From: Salmonella bongori NCTC 12419
GTDB taxonomy: Bacteria; Pseudomonadota; Gammaproteobacteria; Enterobacterales; Enterobacteriaceae
Reading direction: 5' to 3'
Length of the DNA stretch: 64,000 bases
Assembly: GCF_000252995.1 (NCBI RefSeq)
Contig: NC_015761.1
Span: 3,286,001 to 3,350,000 of the forward strand
Positions 20,006-28,649 of this stretch are shown here, piece by piece (the stretch's first letter is position 1; every line of letters begins with the position of its first letter). The notes beneath the pieces were generated by a model, which did no database searches, was not told where the DNA came from, and saw only the letters and a program-made list of their open reading frames with translations. Made by a program: the position numbers and the translations under genes.

Positions 20006-20552
20006 TTTTTTGTTCCGCCGGAACCGGCTTTCCACATTGTTTACTGGCGCAAAAGCGCTTTACGCTCTGTGCGGTTTTCTTTTCTATGAGTAGCGGATAA
20101 TGACACTCCGGGCACTCTCCGGCTACGGGTTTATAGTTAATGGCAAATTGACACTCTGGATAGCGATCGCAGGAATGAAAAGTTTTGCCATAACGAGAGC
20201 GGCGTTGGACCAGATGACCTTTTTGACATTGTGGACAAACGATTGCAGTTTCATCGGGTTTATCAATGAGTTCAGTATGCTCACAAATGGGATACTCGCT
20301 ACATCCGATAAACATGCCAAAACGTCCCTGCCGCAACACCAACACGGCGCCGCAATTAGGGCAAAGTTTACCCTCCAGAACTTTGACAATATGTCCGTCA
20401 GCAGACGACTTTAGCGGACGAACATAATCACATTCCGGATAGTGAGAACAGCCGAGAAACGGACCATGCTTCCCGGATCGAATTACCAGTTCAGCCCCAC
20501 ACTGCGGGCAGGGCTCATTTTTACGCACCGAAAACAGTGCTGATTTAGCCAT
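19998..20552 (-). CDS. yrdD: zinc-ribbon protein YrdD (topoisomerase I C-terminal-like)
   Basis: This 184-residue protein has several four-cysteine zinc ribbons (CPQCG..CSHYPEC, CPNCG..CSEYPIC, CPQCQ..CDRYPEC) and a fourth cysteine-rich end (CPECH..CASKQCG). The modules match the single-strand-binding C-terminal part of topoisomerase I without the catalytic part. It probably binds nucleic acid; the role is not established. The gene lies between smg and tsaC, overlapping the latter. Confidence 0.93.
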   Translation of the reverse strand: MAKSALFSVRKNEPCPQCGAELVIRSGKHGPFLGCSHYPECDYVRPLKSSADGHIVKVLEGKLCPNCGAVLVLRQGRFGMFIGCSEYPICEHTELIDKPDETAIVCPQCQKGHLVQRRSRYGKTFHSCDRYPECQFAINYKPVAGECPECHYPLLIEKKTAQSVKRFCASKQCGKPVPAEQKSE

Positions 20553-20578
20553 ATTTACTCATGCTGCATTAACACCTA

Positions 20579-21052
20579 TTAATGCAGCATACCTTCATTT
20601 ACCTCAAAGAGTAATTCTTCCATTTGCTGGTATGCATTTTCACAGCCCGGAATATTGAATAACACCATCAAAATAACCCATTTCAGGTCTTCCAGGTCGA
20701 ACTCTGCGGTATCCAGCGCCAGTACGCGCTCAATCACCATTTCTCGTGTTTCGAGGCTTAGCACCTGAATTTGCTCAAGGAATAGCAGGAATCCACGGCA
20801 ACTGGCATCAAGTCTGTCACACTCTTCAACCGTATAAATACGCATTGATAGAGGGTCGGAAGCAAGTTGCATGGGCTCCGCAAGGCCATCCTGATAGTCA
20901 GCGAGTTTTTCCAGCCACAGCAGCGCATTGTAGATGTCTTCGCGATCGAATCCAGCATCGGTAAGATCCCGCTCCAGTCTGTCCTGATCTACGCGCAGCT
21001 CGGCTTCATTATGGATGTATGTTTCAAACAAATACATTAGTACGTCGAACAT
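20579..21052 (-). CDS. smg: conserved protein Smg (DUF494)
   Basis: The 157-residue acidic, helical Smg protein is of unknown function and is conserved next to dprA in gamma-proteobacteria. The length is standard. Its start overlaps the end of dprA by 29 bases, an arrangement that suggests coupled translation. yrdD begins 26 bases after its stop. Confidence 0.93.
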   Translation of the reverse strand: MFDVLMYLFETYIHNEAELRVDQDRLERDLTDAGFDREDIYNALLWLEKLADYQDGLAEPMQLASDPLSMRIYTVEECDRLDASCRGFLLFLEQIQVLSLETREMVIERVLALDTAEFDLEDLKWVILMVLFNIPGCENAYQQMEELLFEVNEGMLH

Positions 21053-22148
21053 GGCTTGCCCTCCTTAATCGGACATAGCCGCCGGGTACAGCTGCGATCC
21101 ATCCTGCTAACTCCAGTTCGAGTAGCTGAGCCACTACCGCTGGCACAGGTTGGCCGGCACGTTCAGCGACGACGTCAACAGGTGTTACCTCATCTCCTAC
21201 GTTAGCCAGGAGCTCAGGAAATGGCAATGCCACCTCATTCTGATTTAGTGAATAAAGTGAATTTTCCGGCGTAACTGGCAACCACCGTAAGCCGCATTGC
21301 AAGTTTTCCAGAATATCCTCCGGCGTCGTCACAAGCGTAGCCCCCTGTTTAATTAACCAGTGCGTGCCTTCACTTCCCGGGCTACCCATGGGACCGGGTA
21401 TCGCAAAGACGTCTCGTCCCTGCTCAAGCGCACAACGTGCCGTCACCAACGAACCACTGCGTGACGCCGCCTCAATCACCAGAACACCTTTGCTCAGCCC
21501 ACTGATGATTCGATTTCTACGTGGAAAGTTTTGCGGCAATGGCGGTGTAGAAAGTGGAAATTCTGAGACCACAGCGCCACCGGCGGCAATCAAATTTTCC
21601 GCCAGCATAGCATGCCGACGCGGGTAAATCTTTGCCAGGCCATTCCCCAACACCGCTACACTTTTGCCACCAACGCTTAACGCAGCATTGTGTGCAATGC
21701 CATCAATCCCCCGGGCCAAACCGCTGGTTATCGTCAATCCACTTTTTGCAAGGCTTTCGCAGAACAGACGTCCCCAACGTTCGCCATACCAGGAGAATGT
21801 CCGGCTCCCTACAACAGCAAGCTGACAGGTATGCAAGCTGGTGGGATCGCCGTCAATAAAAATAGCGCCGGGATAATCGTCAATAGCACGCAGTTGGGGA
21901 GGATAAATCTCACTATCCGCACACAGAAAATGGTGCTGCGGTAGTTCAAGCCAGCGTAACGTCTCTTCAAGCGCACCTGCTGGAAGCTGTAAAAAACGTT
22001 CAGCTTGCCGCGCGGTAAGACCAACGTGCTGGAGATGCGCGTGATTCATTTGAGGCTGGTGAATAAGCAAATTTGCAATCTTTAACATCGCCTCGCCATA
22101 AAGGTCGCCGACGTACATTAAACGTAACCAAATTTCGGTGCGGGTCAT
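21024..22148 (-). CDS. dprA: DNA-processing protein DprA (Smf)
   Basis: DprA loads RecA on incoming single-stranded DNA in naturally competent bacteria; in enterics its role is less clear. The 374-residue product has the Rossmann core motifs GSRTFSWYGE, SGLARGIDGIAH and GSLVTARCALEQGR and the C-terminal winged-helix-like region. I chose ATG 22148 (MTRTEIWLRL), preceded by GGGAGG, over a longer frame starting at 22211, because it gives the E. coli length. It is the first gene of the minus-strand run to yrdB and is divergent from def. Confidence 0.95.
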   Translation of the reverse strand: MTRTEIWLRLMYVGDLYGEAMLKIANLLIHQPQMNHAHLQHVGLTARQAERFLQLPAGALEETLRWLELPQHHFLCADSEIYPPQLRAIDDYPGAIFIDGDPTSLHTCQLAVVGSRTFSWYGERWGRLFCESLAKSGLTITSGLARGIDGIAHNAALSVGGKSVAVLGNGLAKIYPRRHAMLAENLIAAGGAVVSEFPLSTPPLPQNFPRRNRIISGLSKGVLVIEAASRSGSLVTARCALEQGRDVFAIPGPMGSPGSEGTHWLIKQGATLVTTPEDILENLQCGLRWLPVTPENSLYSLNQNEVALPFPELLANVGDEVTPVDVVAERAGQPVPAVVAQLLELELAGWIAAVPGGYVRLRRASHVRRTNVFV

Positions 22149-22279
22149 CCCTCCCCTCCCCTGCCACAAGCAGTTTGAACAATCTTTGCGATTGGTCACT
22201 GATGCTGTCAATCAGGTGGGGATTTGTCTAGAATAGAGGTAATAATCTTTTCAACTCCTGAACACGACTCTGGATAATT

Positions 22280-22789
22280 ATGTCAGTTTTGCAAGTGTTA
22301 CATATTCCGGACGAGCGCCTTCGCAAAGTCGCAAAGCCGGTTGAAGAAGTGAATGCAGAAATTCAGCGTATCGTTGATGATATGTTCGAGACGATGTACG
22401 CGGAAGAAGGTATTGGTCTGGCAGCAACGCAGGTCGATATCCACCAGCGGATCATCGTGATTGACGTTTCGGAAAACCGCGATGAGCGGCTGGTACTCAT
22501 TAACCCGGAGTTGCTGGAGAAAAGTGGCGAAACGGGTATCGAAGAAGGCTGTCTGTCAATTCCGGAACAGCGCGCTTTAGTACCGCGCGCCGAGAAAGTG
22601 AAAATTCGCGCGCTGGATCGCGAAGGCAAACCGTTTGAGCTTGAGGCTGATGGTTTGCTGGCAATCTGTATCCAGCATGAGATGGATCACCTTGTCGGTA
22701 AGTTGTTTATCGATTATCTGTCGCCGCTGAAGCAACAACGTATTCGTCAGAAAGTAGAAAAACTCGACCGCCTGAATGCCCGGGCTTAA
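22280..22789 (+). CDS. def: peptide deformylase
   Basis: This metal-dependent enzyme removes the formyl group from nascent N-terminal methionine. The 169-residue product carries all three family motifs: GIGLAATQ, EEGCLSIP with the metal-binding cysteine, and QHEMDHL with the two histidines and catalytic glutamate. It forms an operon with fmt (15 bases downstream), which adds the formyl group that Def removes. Confidence 0.99.
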   Translation: MSVLQVLHIPDERLRKVAKPVEEVNAEIQRIVDDMFETMYAEEGIGLAATQVDIHQRIIVIDVSENRDERLVLINPELLEKSGETGIEEGCLSIPEQRALVPRAEKVKIRALDREGKPFELEADGLLAICIQHEMDHLVGKLFIDYLSPLKQQRIRQKVEKLDRLNARA

Positions 22790-22804
22790 AGGACAAGAAC
22801 CAAC

Positions 22805-23752
22805 GTGTCAGACTCACTACGTATTATTTTTGCGGGTACACCTGACTTTGCAGCGCGTCATCTTGACGCGCTGCTAACTTCTGGACATAACGTTGTCGGC
22901 GTATTTACCCAACCCGACCGTCCAGCAGGCCGCGGCAAAAAGTTGATGCCCAGCCCGGTAAAAGTGCTGGCAGAAGAGAAAGGCCTGGCCATTTTCCAGC
23001 CCGCGTCGCTTCGTCCTCAGGAAAACCAACATCTGGTTGCTGATTTACATGCGGATGTAATGGTAGTGGTTGCGTATGGCCTGATTCTTCCCAAATCGGT
23101 ATTAGATATGCCGAGACTCGGGTGTATCAACGTGCATGGCTCCTTGCTTCCACGCTGGCGCGGTGCCGCCCCGATTCAACGCTCTCTGTGGGCAGGTGAT
23201 GCCGAGACGGGTGTGACTATCATGCAAATGGACGTTGGGTTGGACACTGGTGATATGTTGCACAAGCTGGCCTGCCCCATTACGCCGGAAGATACCAGTG
23301 GTTCGCTCTATAATAAACTGGCCGAGCTTGGCCCGCAGGGGCTTATCGAAACGCTTAAGCAACTGGCTGACGGTACGGTAAAACCAGAAGTGCAGGATGA
23401 AGCGCTTGTCACGTATGCCGAAAAACTCAGCAAAGAAGAAGCCCGTATAGACTGGTCGATGTCTGCCGCTCAACTGGAGCGCTGTATTCGTGCTTTCAAT
23501 CCCTGGCCTATGAGCTGGATTGAAATTGACGGGCAGCCAGTTAAAGTCTGGGGTGCCTCGGTGATTGACTCTGCGTGTCAGGCGGAGCCAGGAACTATCC
23601 TGGACGCAACTAAGCAGGGAATTCAGGTAGCAACAGGCAACGGTATTCTCAATCTGCTCTCGCTACAACCTGCAGGGAAAAAGGCGATGAGTGCCCAGGA
23701 TCTTTTAAATTCACGTCGGGAATGGTTTGTTCCTGGCAACCGTCTGGCCTGA
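22805..23752 (+). CDS. fmt: methionyl-tRNA formyltransferase
   Basis: Fmt formylates initiator Met-tRNA using 10-formyl-tetrahydrofolate. The 315-residue product starts with GTG (22805), as does its E. coli homologue to my recollection. The folate-binding and catalytic segment HGSLLPRWRGAAPIQ with its downstream aspartate (GDMLH) is intact. It belongs to the def-fmt-rsmB-trkA operon. Confidence 0.98.
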   Translation: MSDSLRIIFAGTPDFAARHLDALLTSGHNVVGVFTQPDRPAGRGKKLMPSPVKVLAEEKGLAIFQPASLRPQENQHLVADLHADVMVVVAYGLILPKSVLDMPRLGCINVHGSLLPRWRGAAPIQRSLWAGDAETGVTIMQMDVGLDTGDMLHKLACPITPEDTSGSLYNKLAELGPQGLIETLKQLADGTVKPEVQDEALVTYAEKLSKEEARIDWSMSAAQLERCIRAFNPWPMSWIEIDGQPVKVWGASVIDSACQAEPGTILDATKQGIQVATGNGILNLLSLQPAGKKAMSAQDLLNSRREWFVPGNRLA

Positions 23753-23769
23753 CGGTCACCTCCTCTTAC

Positions 23770-23797
23770 GCCCGGTATTTCCGGGCATTTTTATTTT
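23770..23797 (+). terminator. terminator-like hairpin between fmt and rsmB
   Basis: GCCCGG/CCGGGC (23770-23786) followed by ATTTTTATTTT lies 18 bases after fmt and 7 bases before rsmB. It probably reduces rather than abolishes read-through, since rsmB and trkA have no obvious promoter of their own between. Confidence 0.65.
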
Positions 23798-23803
23798 GTG
23801 GTT

Positions 23804-25093
23804 ATGAAAAAACAACTCAATATACGTAGCCTGGCAGCACAAGCCGTTGAAAAAGTGGTCGAGCAAGGGCAATCATTAAGTAATGTCCTGCCGGCGCTAC
23901 AACAAAAAGTGTCCGATAAAGATAAGGCGCTGCTTCAGGAGCTATGCTTTGGCGTCCTGCGTACCCTTTCACAACTGGAATGGCTGATCAACAAGCTGAT
24001 GTCTCGTCCAATGACCGGCAAACAGCGCACCATACATTACTTAATTATGGTCGGCTTTTATCAGCTGTTGTACACACGCATTCCTCCACATGCGGCGCTG
24101 GCAGAAACCGTTGAAGGTGCAATAGCTATCAAGCGTCCACAGTTCAAGGGGCTGATTAATGGTGTGCTCCGCCAGTTTCAGCGTCAGCAAGAGGGGTTGT
24201 TGGCTGAATTTGCGAACAGCGAAGGGCGTTTTCTACATCCGTCCTGGCTGTTGAAACGCCTGCAGAAAGCGTACCCCACCCAGTGGGAAGCTATTGTCGG
24301 GGCCAATAATCAGCGTCCGCCGATGTGGCTGCGTGTTAATCGTAATCACCATTCGCGAGATAGCTGGTTGGCTTTGCTTGAAGAAGCTGGAATGAAAGGC
24401 TTTACACACCCGGCCTATCCGGACGCTATTCGCCTTGAATTTCCGGCAGCGGTACATAGCTTACCCGGTTTCGATCAAGGGTGGGTGACGGTACAGGATG
24501 CCTCCGCTCAGGGCTGTGTGGCATTACTCGCACCGCAGAACGGTGAGCACATTCTGGATCTGTGCGCCGCGCCTGGCGGCAAAACCACGCATATTCTCGA
24601 AGCCGCCCCAGAAGCACACGTCATGGCTGTTGATGTCGATGAGCAACGTCTTTCCCGCGTTTATGACAATCTCAAACGCCTGGGAATGAAGGCTACGGTT
24701 AAGCAGGGCGATGGACGTTACCCTTTGCAGTGGTGCGGCGAGCAACAGTTCGACCGTATTTTGCTGGATGCGCCCTGTTCTGCAACCGGCGTCATCCGCC
24801 GGCATCCGGATATCAAATGGCTACGTCGCGATCGCGATATCGCGGAACTGGCGCAATTACAGGCGGAAATTCTTGACGCTGTTTGGCCACGCCTGAAGCC
24901 CGGCGGGACATTGGTTTACGCTACCTGTTCCGTACTACCGGAAGAAAATAGCGATCAGATCCACGCTTTTTTGCAACGTACTCCGAATGCCATGCTTAGC
25001 CAAACGGGAATACCAGACCAGCCGGGACAACAAAATCTACCGGGGGCAGAAGAAGGTGATGGATTCTTTTACGCTAAGCTAATCAAAAAGTGA
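23804..25093 (+). CDS. rsmB: 16S rRNA m5C967 methyltransferase
   Basis: RsmB (Fmu, Sun) methylates C967 of 16S rRNA. The 429-residue form begins at ATG 23804 (MKKQLNIRS); a GTG two codons earlier is less likely. It has an N-terminal NusB-like RNA-binding domain (about 1-140) and a SAM-dependent domain with DLCAAPGGKTTH, the two catalytic cysteines in DAPCSATG and ATCSVLPEEN. trkA follows 21 bases on. Confidence 0.97.
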   Translation: MKKQLNIRSLAAQAVEKVVEQGQSLSNVLPALQQKVSDKDKALLQELCFGVLRTLSQLEWLINKLMSRPMTGKQRTIHYLIMVGFYQLLYTRIPPHAALAETVEGAIAIKRPQFKGLINGVLRQFQRQQEGLLAEFANSEGRFLHPSWLLKRLQKAYPTQWEAIVGANNQRPPMWLRVNRNHHSRDSWLALLEEAGMKGFTHPAYPDAIRLEFPAAVHSLPGFDQGWVTVQDASAQGCVALLAPQNGEHILDLCAAPGGKTTHILEAAPEAHVMAVDVDEQRLSRVYDNLKRLGMKATVKQGDGRYPLQWCGEQQFDRILLDAPCSATGVIRRHPDIKWLRRDRDIAELAQLQAEILDAVWPRLKPGGTLVYATCSVLPEENSDQIHAFLQRTPNAMLSQTGIPDQPGQQNLPGAEEGDGFFYAKLIKK

Positions 25094-25114
25094 TGAGATA
25101 ACGGGCCACGACTG

Positions 25115-26491
25115 ATGAAAATTATCATACTGGGTGCAGGGCAGGTTGGCGGGACCCTGGCGGAAAACCTGGTCGGCGAAAACAATGACATCACAGTAGT
25201 TGACACTAACGGCGAACGGCTACGTAGTTTGCAGGATAAGTTCGATCTGCGCGTAGTACAAGGGCATGGTTCTCATCCCCGCGTGCTACGCGAAGCTGGC
25301 GCTGACGACGCGGATATGCTGGTCGCTGTCACCAGTTCAGATGAAACCAATATGGTTGCCTGTCAGGTAGCCTATTCGCTATTTAACACGCCAAACCGTA
25401 TCGCACGTATTCGTTCCCCGGACTATGTTCGCGATGCGGATAAGCTCTTTCATTCCGAAGCCGTCCCGATTGATCATCTAATCGCCCCGGAACAGCTGGT
25501 AATTGATAATATTTACCGCCTGATCGAGTATCCCGGGGCATTGCAGGTGGTAAATTTTGCCGAAGGCAAAGTCAGCCTGGCGGTGGTAAAAGCGTATTAT
25601 GGCGGTCCGTTGATTGGTAATGCGCTATCAACGATGCGGGAACATATGCCGCACATTGATACCCGCGTAGCGGCAATTTTCCGCCATGACCGGCCTATCC
25701 GTCCGCAAGGGTCGACGATTGTGGAAGCGGGGGACGAAGTCTTCTTTATTGCTGCCTCACAGCATATTCGTGCGGTAATGAGCGAATTACAGCGTCTGGA
25801 AAAACCTTACAAACGTATCATGCTGGTTGGCGGCGGCAATATCGGGGCAGGGTTGGCAAGACGCCTGGAAAAAGATTATAGCGTCAAATTGATCGAACGC
25901 GATCAGCAACGCGCCGCCGAGTTGGCCGAGAAGCTGCAAAACACAATTGTCTTTTTTGGCGACGCGTCCGATCAGGAGTTGCTGGCGGAAGAGCATATTG
26001 ATCAGGTCGATCTGTTTATTGCTGTCACCAACGACGATGAAGCCAACATTATGTCAGCGATGCTCGCCAAACGAATGGGTGCCAAAAAAGTCATGGTGCT
26101 GATTCAGCGTCGGGCCTATGTCGATCTTGTACAGGGCAGCGTTATTGATATTGCAATTTCGCCACAGCAGGCCACCATCTCAGCATTACTGAGTCATGTA
26201 CGTAAAGCGGATATCGTGGGCGTTTCCTCATTGCGTCGCGGTGTCGCGGAAGCCATCGAGGCCGTAGCGCATGGCGATGAAAGCACCTCCCGCGTGGTAG
26301 GCCGCGTCATTGACGAAATTAAACTCCCGCCAGGTACCATTATTGGGGCAGTTGTTCGTGGTAACGATGTCATGATTGCCAATGATAATTTACGTATTGA
26401 GCAAGGCGATCACGTGATTATGTTCCTGACGGATAAAAAATTCATCACTGACGTCGAGCGCTTATTCCAGCCAAGTCCTTTCTTCCTGTAA
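25115..26491 (+). CDS. trkA: Trk potassium uptake regulator TrkA
   Basis: TrkA is the cytoplasmic NAD(H)-binding regulatory subunit of the TrkH/TrkG potassium channels. The 458-residue protein is two RCK repeats, each with a Rossmann glycine motif (ILGAGQVG near residue 4; [10 protein letters not shown] near residue 235) and a TrkA-C domain. Last gene of the def operon, followed by a strong terminator. Confidence 0.98.
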
Positions 26492-26497
26492 TTTAAG

Positions 26498-26522
26498 GGG
26501 CGCTTCTTCTGCGCCCTTTTTA
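26498..26522 (+). terminator. def-fmt-rsmB-trkA terminator
   Basis: GGGCGC (26498-26503) and GCGCCC (26511-26516) form a stem followed by a T-run. Confidence 0.9.
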
Positions 26523-26633
26523 ATTCCCTTTATTTATCAAGGTTTAATTAATTTAGCTAAACAGAAGCCGTAAATGGAAAATGCCTTAGCATTTGTTAAA
26601 CTTATAAACGTCAGCTGCATAGGGAGAATAAAA

Positions 26634-27047
26634 ATGAGTTTTATTAAAGAATTTCGCGAGTTCGCGATGCGCGGGAATGTTGTGGATTTGGCAGTAGGTG
26701 TCATTATTGGCGCGGCATTCGGGAAGATTGTTTCTTCACTGGTTGCCGATATCATTATGCCACCATTGGGATTGTTAATTGGCGGGATCGACTTTAAACA
26801 ATTTGCTTTTACGCTACGCGAAGCGCAGGGAGATATCCCGGCGGTCGTCATGCATTACGGCGTGTTTATTCAGAACGTATTTGATTTTGTGATTGTGGCA
26901 TTTGCTATTTTTGTTGCCATTAAGCTTATCAATAAACTCAACCGTAAAAAAGCAGAAGAGCCGGCAGCCCCGGCTGCGCCTTCTAAAGAAGAAGTGCTAT
27001 TGGGCGAAATCCGCGACCTACTGAAAGAGCAAAATAACCGTTCTTAA
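26634..27047 (+). CDS. mscL: large-conductance mechanosensitive channel
   Basis: MscL opens under membrane tension and releases solutes on hypo-osmotic shock. The 137-residue product has the N-terminal amphipathic start MSFIKEFREFAMRG, two membrane helices (about 16-40 and 75-100), and the charged C-terminal bundle. ATG 26634, with AGGGAG upstream, gives the family start; a more upstream in-frame ATG at 26574 lies in the leader. Its last 65 bases overlap the nominal 3' end of arfA on the other strand. Confidence 0.97.
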   Translation: MSFIKEFREFAMRGNVVDLAVGVIIGAAFGKIVSSLVADIIMPPLGLLIGGIDFKQFAFTLREAQGDIPAVVMHYGVFIQNVFDFVIVAFAIFVAIKLINKLNRKKAEEPAAPAAPSKEEVLLGEIRDLLKEQNNRS

Positions 27048-27252
27048 TACCCAGAAGGCCAGTGGTAAAAAAGCACCTTACTTTCTTGCCACTGGCCTCC
27101 CAGTTCCCTCGATTACCGTGTTTACCTTTACGCAGATAGCTTCCTTTACCTTTCTTATTTTTTTCGACACGCTGCCTGAAAAGGGGATCGTGTAACAATG
27201 CCTCTATGGCATTATCCTTTATCTGCCCTTTCTTATGCTGATAACGGCTCAT
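26983..27252 (-). CDS. arfA: alternative ribosome-rescue factor A
   Basis: ArfA rescues stalled ribosomes with release factor RF2 when tmRNA is lacking. The first 60 residues (MSRYQHKKGQIKDNAIEALL onward, with the basic GSYLRKGKHGNRGNW region) match E. coli ArfA. The nominal frame runs to 89 residues, longer than the 72 of E. coli as I recall it, and overlaps mscL. The extra tail is probably rarely made: a strong hairpin inside the gene is expected to give nonstop mRNA, so the active product is the truncated form. Confidence 0.9.
   Translation of the reverse strand: MSRYQHKKGQIKDNAIEALLHDPLFRQRVEKNKKGKGSYLRKGKHGNRGNWEASGKKVRCFFTTGLLGIKNGYFALSVGRGFRPIALLL
27056..27098 (-). promoter_or_regulatory. 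arfA internal RNA hairpin (nonstop-mRNA switch)
   Basis: AGGCCAGTGG (27056-27065) and CCACTGGCCT (27089-27098) form a perfect 10-base stem inside arfA, with TTTTTT on the minus-strand side of the loop. In E. coli such a hairpin is cut by RNase III, and arfA mRNA lacking a stop is then tagged by tmRNA unless tmRNA is deficient. Confidence 0.8.
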
Positions 27253-27309
27253 AATATCTCCAGATTGGGTGATCTAACGGCGCGAGTGTATTCCTGTCAG
27301 TTTAAAAAA

Positions 27310-27735
27310 TCAACAGCCCGACGTCGTACCACTGGCCCCCTGCTCCAGCGCCTCCAGAATAGAACAATAGACACTGCTATGTGCCGTTCCGCAGCAAGCA
27401 TCATTAAGTCTTTGTAACGAACGCTGCATTGCCTGTAGCTCCATAATTCTGGCTTCAACTTCCTGTAGTCGCTCCTGCACAATGCTTTTAGACTCCTGGC
27501 ATGTGTGATGTTCCGGATCAATTCGGATCGATAAAAGTTCACGGATCGACTCAAGCGTAAAACCCAACTGTCGCGCATGCCGAATAAACTTAAGCCGCTG
27601 AAGATCGTTTTCCGTATACAGCCGAAACCCGCCTTCAGTACGTACCTCATGCTCCATCATCTGCTGCTTTTCATAGTAGCGAATGGTATCAGGCGTGACT
27701 TCTGCCAGCTTTGCCAGCTCACCAATGCGATACAT
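27310..27735 (-). CDS. zntR: zinc-responsive MerR-type regulator ZntR
   Basis: ZntR activates the zinc exporter gene zntA when zinc is high. The 141-residue product begins at ATG 27735 (MYRIGELAK). It has the N-terminal winged helix, a dimerisation coiled coil and the zinc-binding cysteines and histidine (CQES near residue 79 and ACCGTAHSSVYC near 113-124). A longer in-frame start at 27783 lacks family support. yhdN lies 10 bases upstream. Confidence 0.97.
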   Translation of the reverse strand: MYRIGELAKLAEVTPDTIRYYEKQQMMEHEVRTEGGFRLYTENDLQRLKFIRHARQLGFTLESIRELLSIRIDPEHHTCQESKSIVQERLQEVEARIMELQAMQRSLQRLNDACCGTAHSSVYCSILEALEQGASGTTSGC

Positions 27736-27745
27736 ACATTCTCCG

Positions 27746-28114
27746 TTAATGGTCGTTAATTTTATGCAGCAATTTGTCTGCATATGTGCCGCGCATAAAA
27801 TCTGTACTCAGTCCAGCCTGACGCAATTTAAGTTCAAGCAAAGACAAACGTCGACTGACCTCATGATATTGAGGCTCATCCTGCCGAATACCTTTCAGTA
27901 TATCAAGCAACTGGATAGCTTCTTTGCGCTGCTCCAACGCCGGCGGCAGACAACCCGCATTTTTTAACAGACGATAGCCAGCCCGCAGTTCGGGCGGAAC
28001 GTGTGAATCATCATCAAGCGTCAGCGGTTCACCGCGACCCGCAAGGTTGTCAAACTCCCCATTCGCTTGTGCTTCAGCTATATGACGCTCTGCCCACTGG
28101 TCAAGTAACCACAT
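27746..28114 (-). CDS. yhdN: DUF1992 protein YhdN
   Basis: A 122-residue protein with the DUF1992 signature (MWLLDQWAERHIAEAQANGEFDNLAGRGEPL, quoted in part) resembling a DnaJ-associated conserved region. Function unknown. It precedes zntR by 10 bases and probably shares its transcript. Confidence 0.9.
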   Translation of the reverse strand: MWLLDQWAERHIAEAQANGEFDNLAGRGEPLTLDDDSHVPPELRAGYRLLKNAGCLPPALEQRKEAIQLLDILKGIRQDEPQYHEVSRRLSLLELKLRQAGLSTDFMRGTYADKLLHKINDH

Positions 28115-28181
28115 AATAAGCTCCAGGGAATGAACAAAAAGAGTACAGACATTGTAGATAATGTCTGAATATTACGGATAT

Positions 28182-28209
28182 AAAAAAACCCGCCGAAGCG
28201 GGTTTTTTT
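28182..28209 (-). terminator. alpha operon terminator
   Basis: CCCGC/GCGGG (28189-28193, 28198-28202) with A-run and T-run arms works in both directions and closes the rpsM-rplQ operon 14 bases after rplQ. A second small hairpin (CAGACATT/AATGTCTG, 28146-28167) lies beyond. Confidence 0.93.
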
Positions 28210-28222
28210 ACGTTACTGCAGA

Positions 28223-28609
28223 TTACTCTGCAGCAGCTTCTGCTTTCGATTCAGAGCGATCAACCAGCTCGATGTATGCCATCGGCGCGTTGTCACCTGC
28301 ACGGAAGCCACACTTCAGAATACGAGTGTAACCACCGGCGCGGCTCGCGAAACGCGGGCCCAGCTCGTTAAACAGTTTTGCCACGATCTCGTTATCACGA
28401 GTACGGGCGAATGCCAGACGACGATTAGCAACGCTATCAGTCTTGGCAAGAGTAATCAGCGGCTCAACTACGCGACGCAGCTCTTTCGCTTTAGGCAGGG
28501 TCGTCTTGATGATTTCATGACGAACCAGTGAACCTGCCATATTGCGGAACATAGCCTGGCGATGGCTGCTGTTGCGGTTCAGTTGACGACCACTCTTACG
28601 ATGGCGCAT
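28223..28609 (-). CDS. rplQ: 50S ribosomal protein L17
   Basis: The 128-residue L17 is a bacterial-specific large-subunit protein near the tunnel exit. The core MRHRKSGRQLNRN...is canonical; the acidic-Ala tail (SESKAEAAAE) carries one residue more than the E. coli form I recall. Last gene of the alpha operon. Confidence 0.98.
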   Translation of the reverse strand: MRHRKSGRQLNRNSSHRQAMFRNMAGSLVRHEIIKTTLPKAKELRRVVEPLITLAKTDSVANRRLAFARTRDNEIVAKLFNELGPRFASRAGGYTRILKCGFRAGDNAPMAYIELVDRSESKAEAAAE

Positions 28610-28649
28610 GACCTTATCCTTCTCAGTAAAACCTTAACCTGTGATCCGG

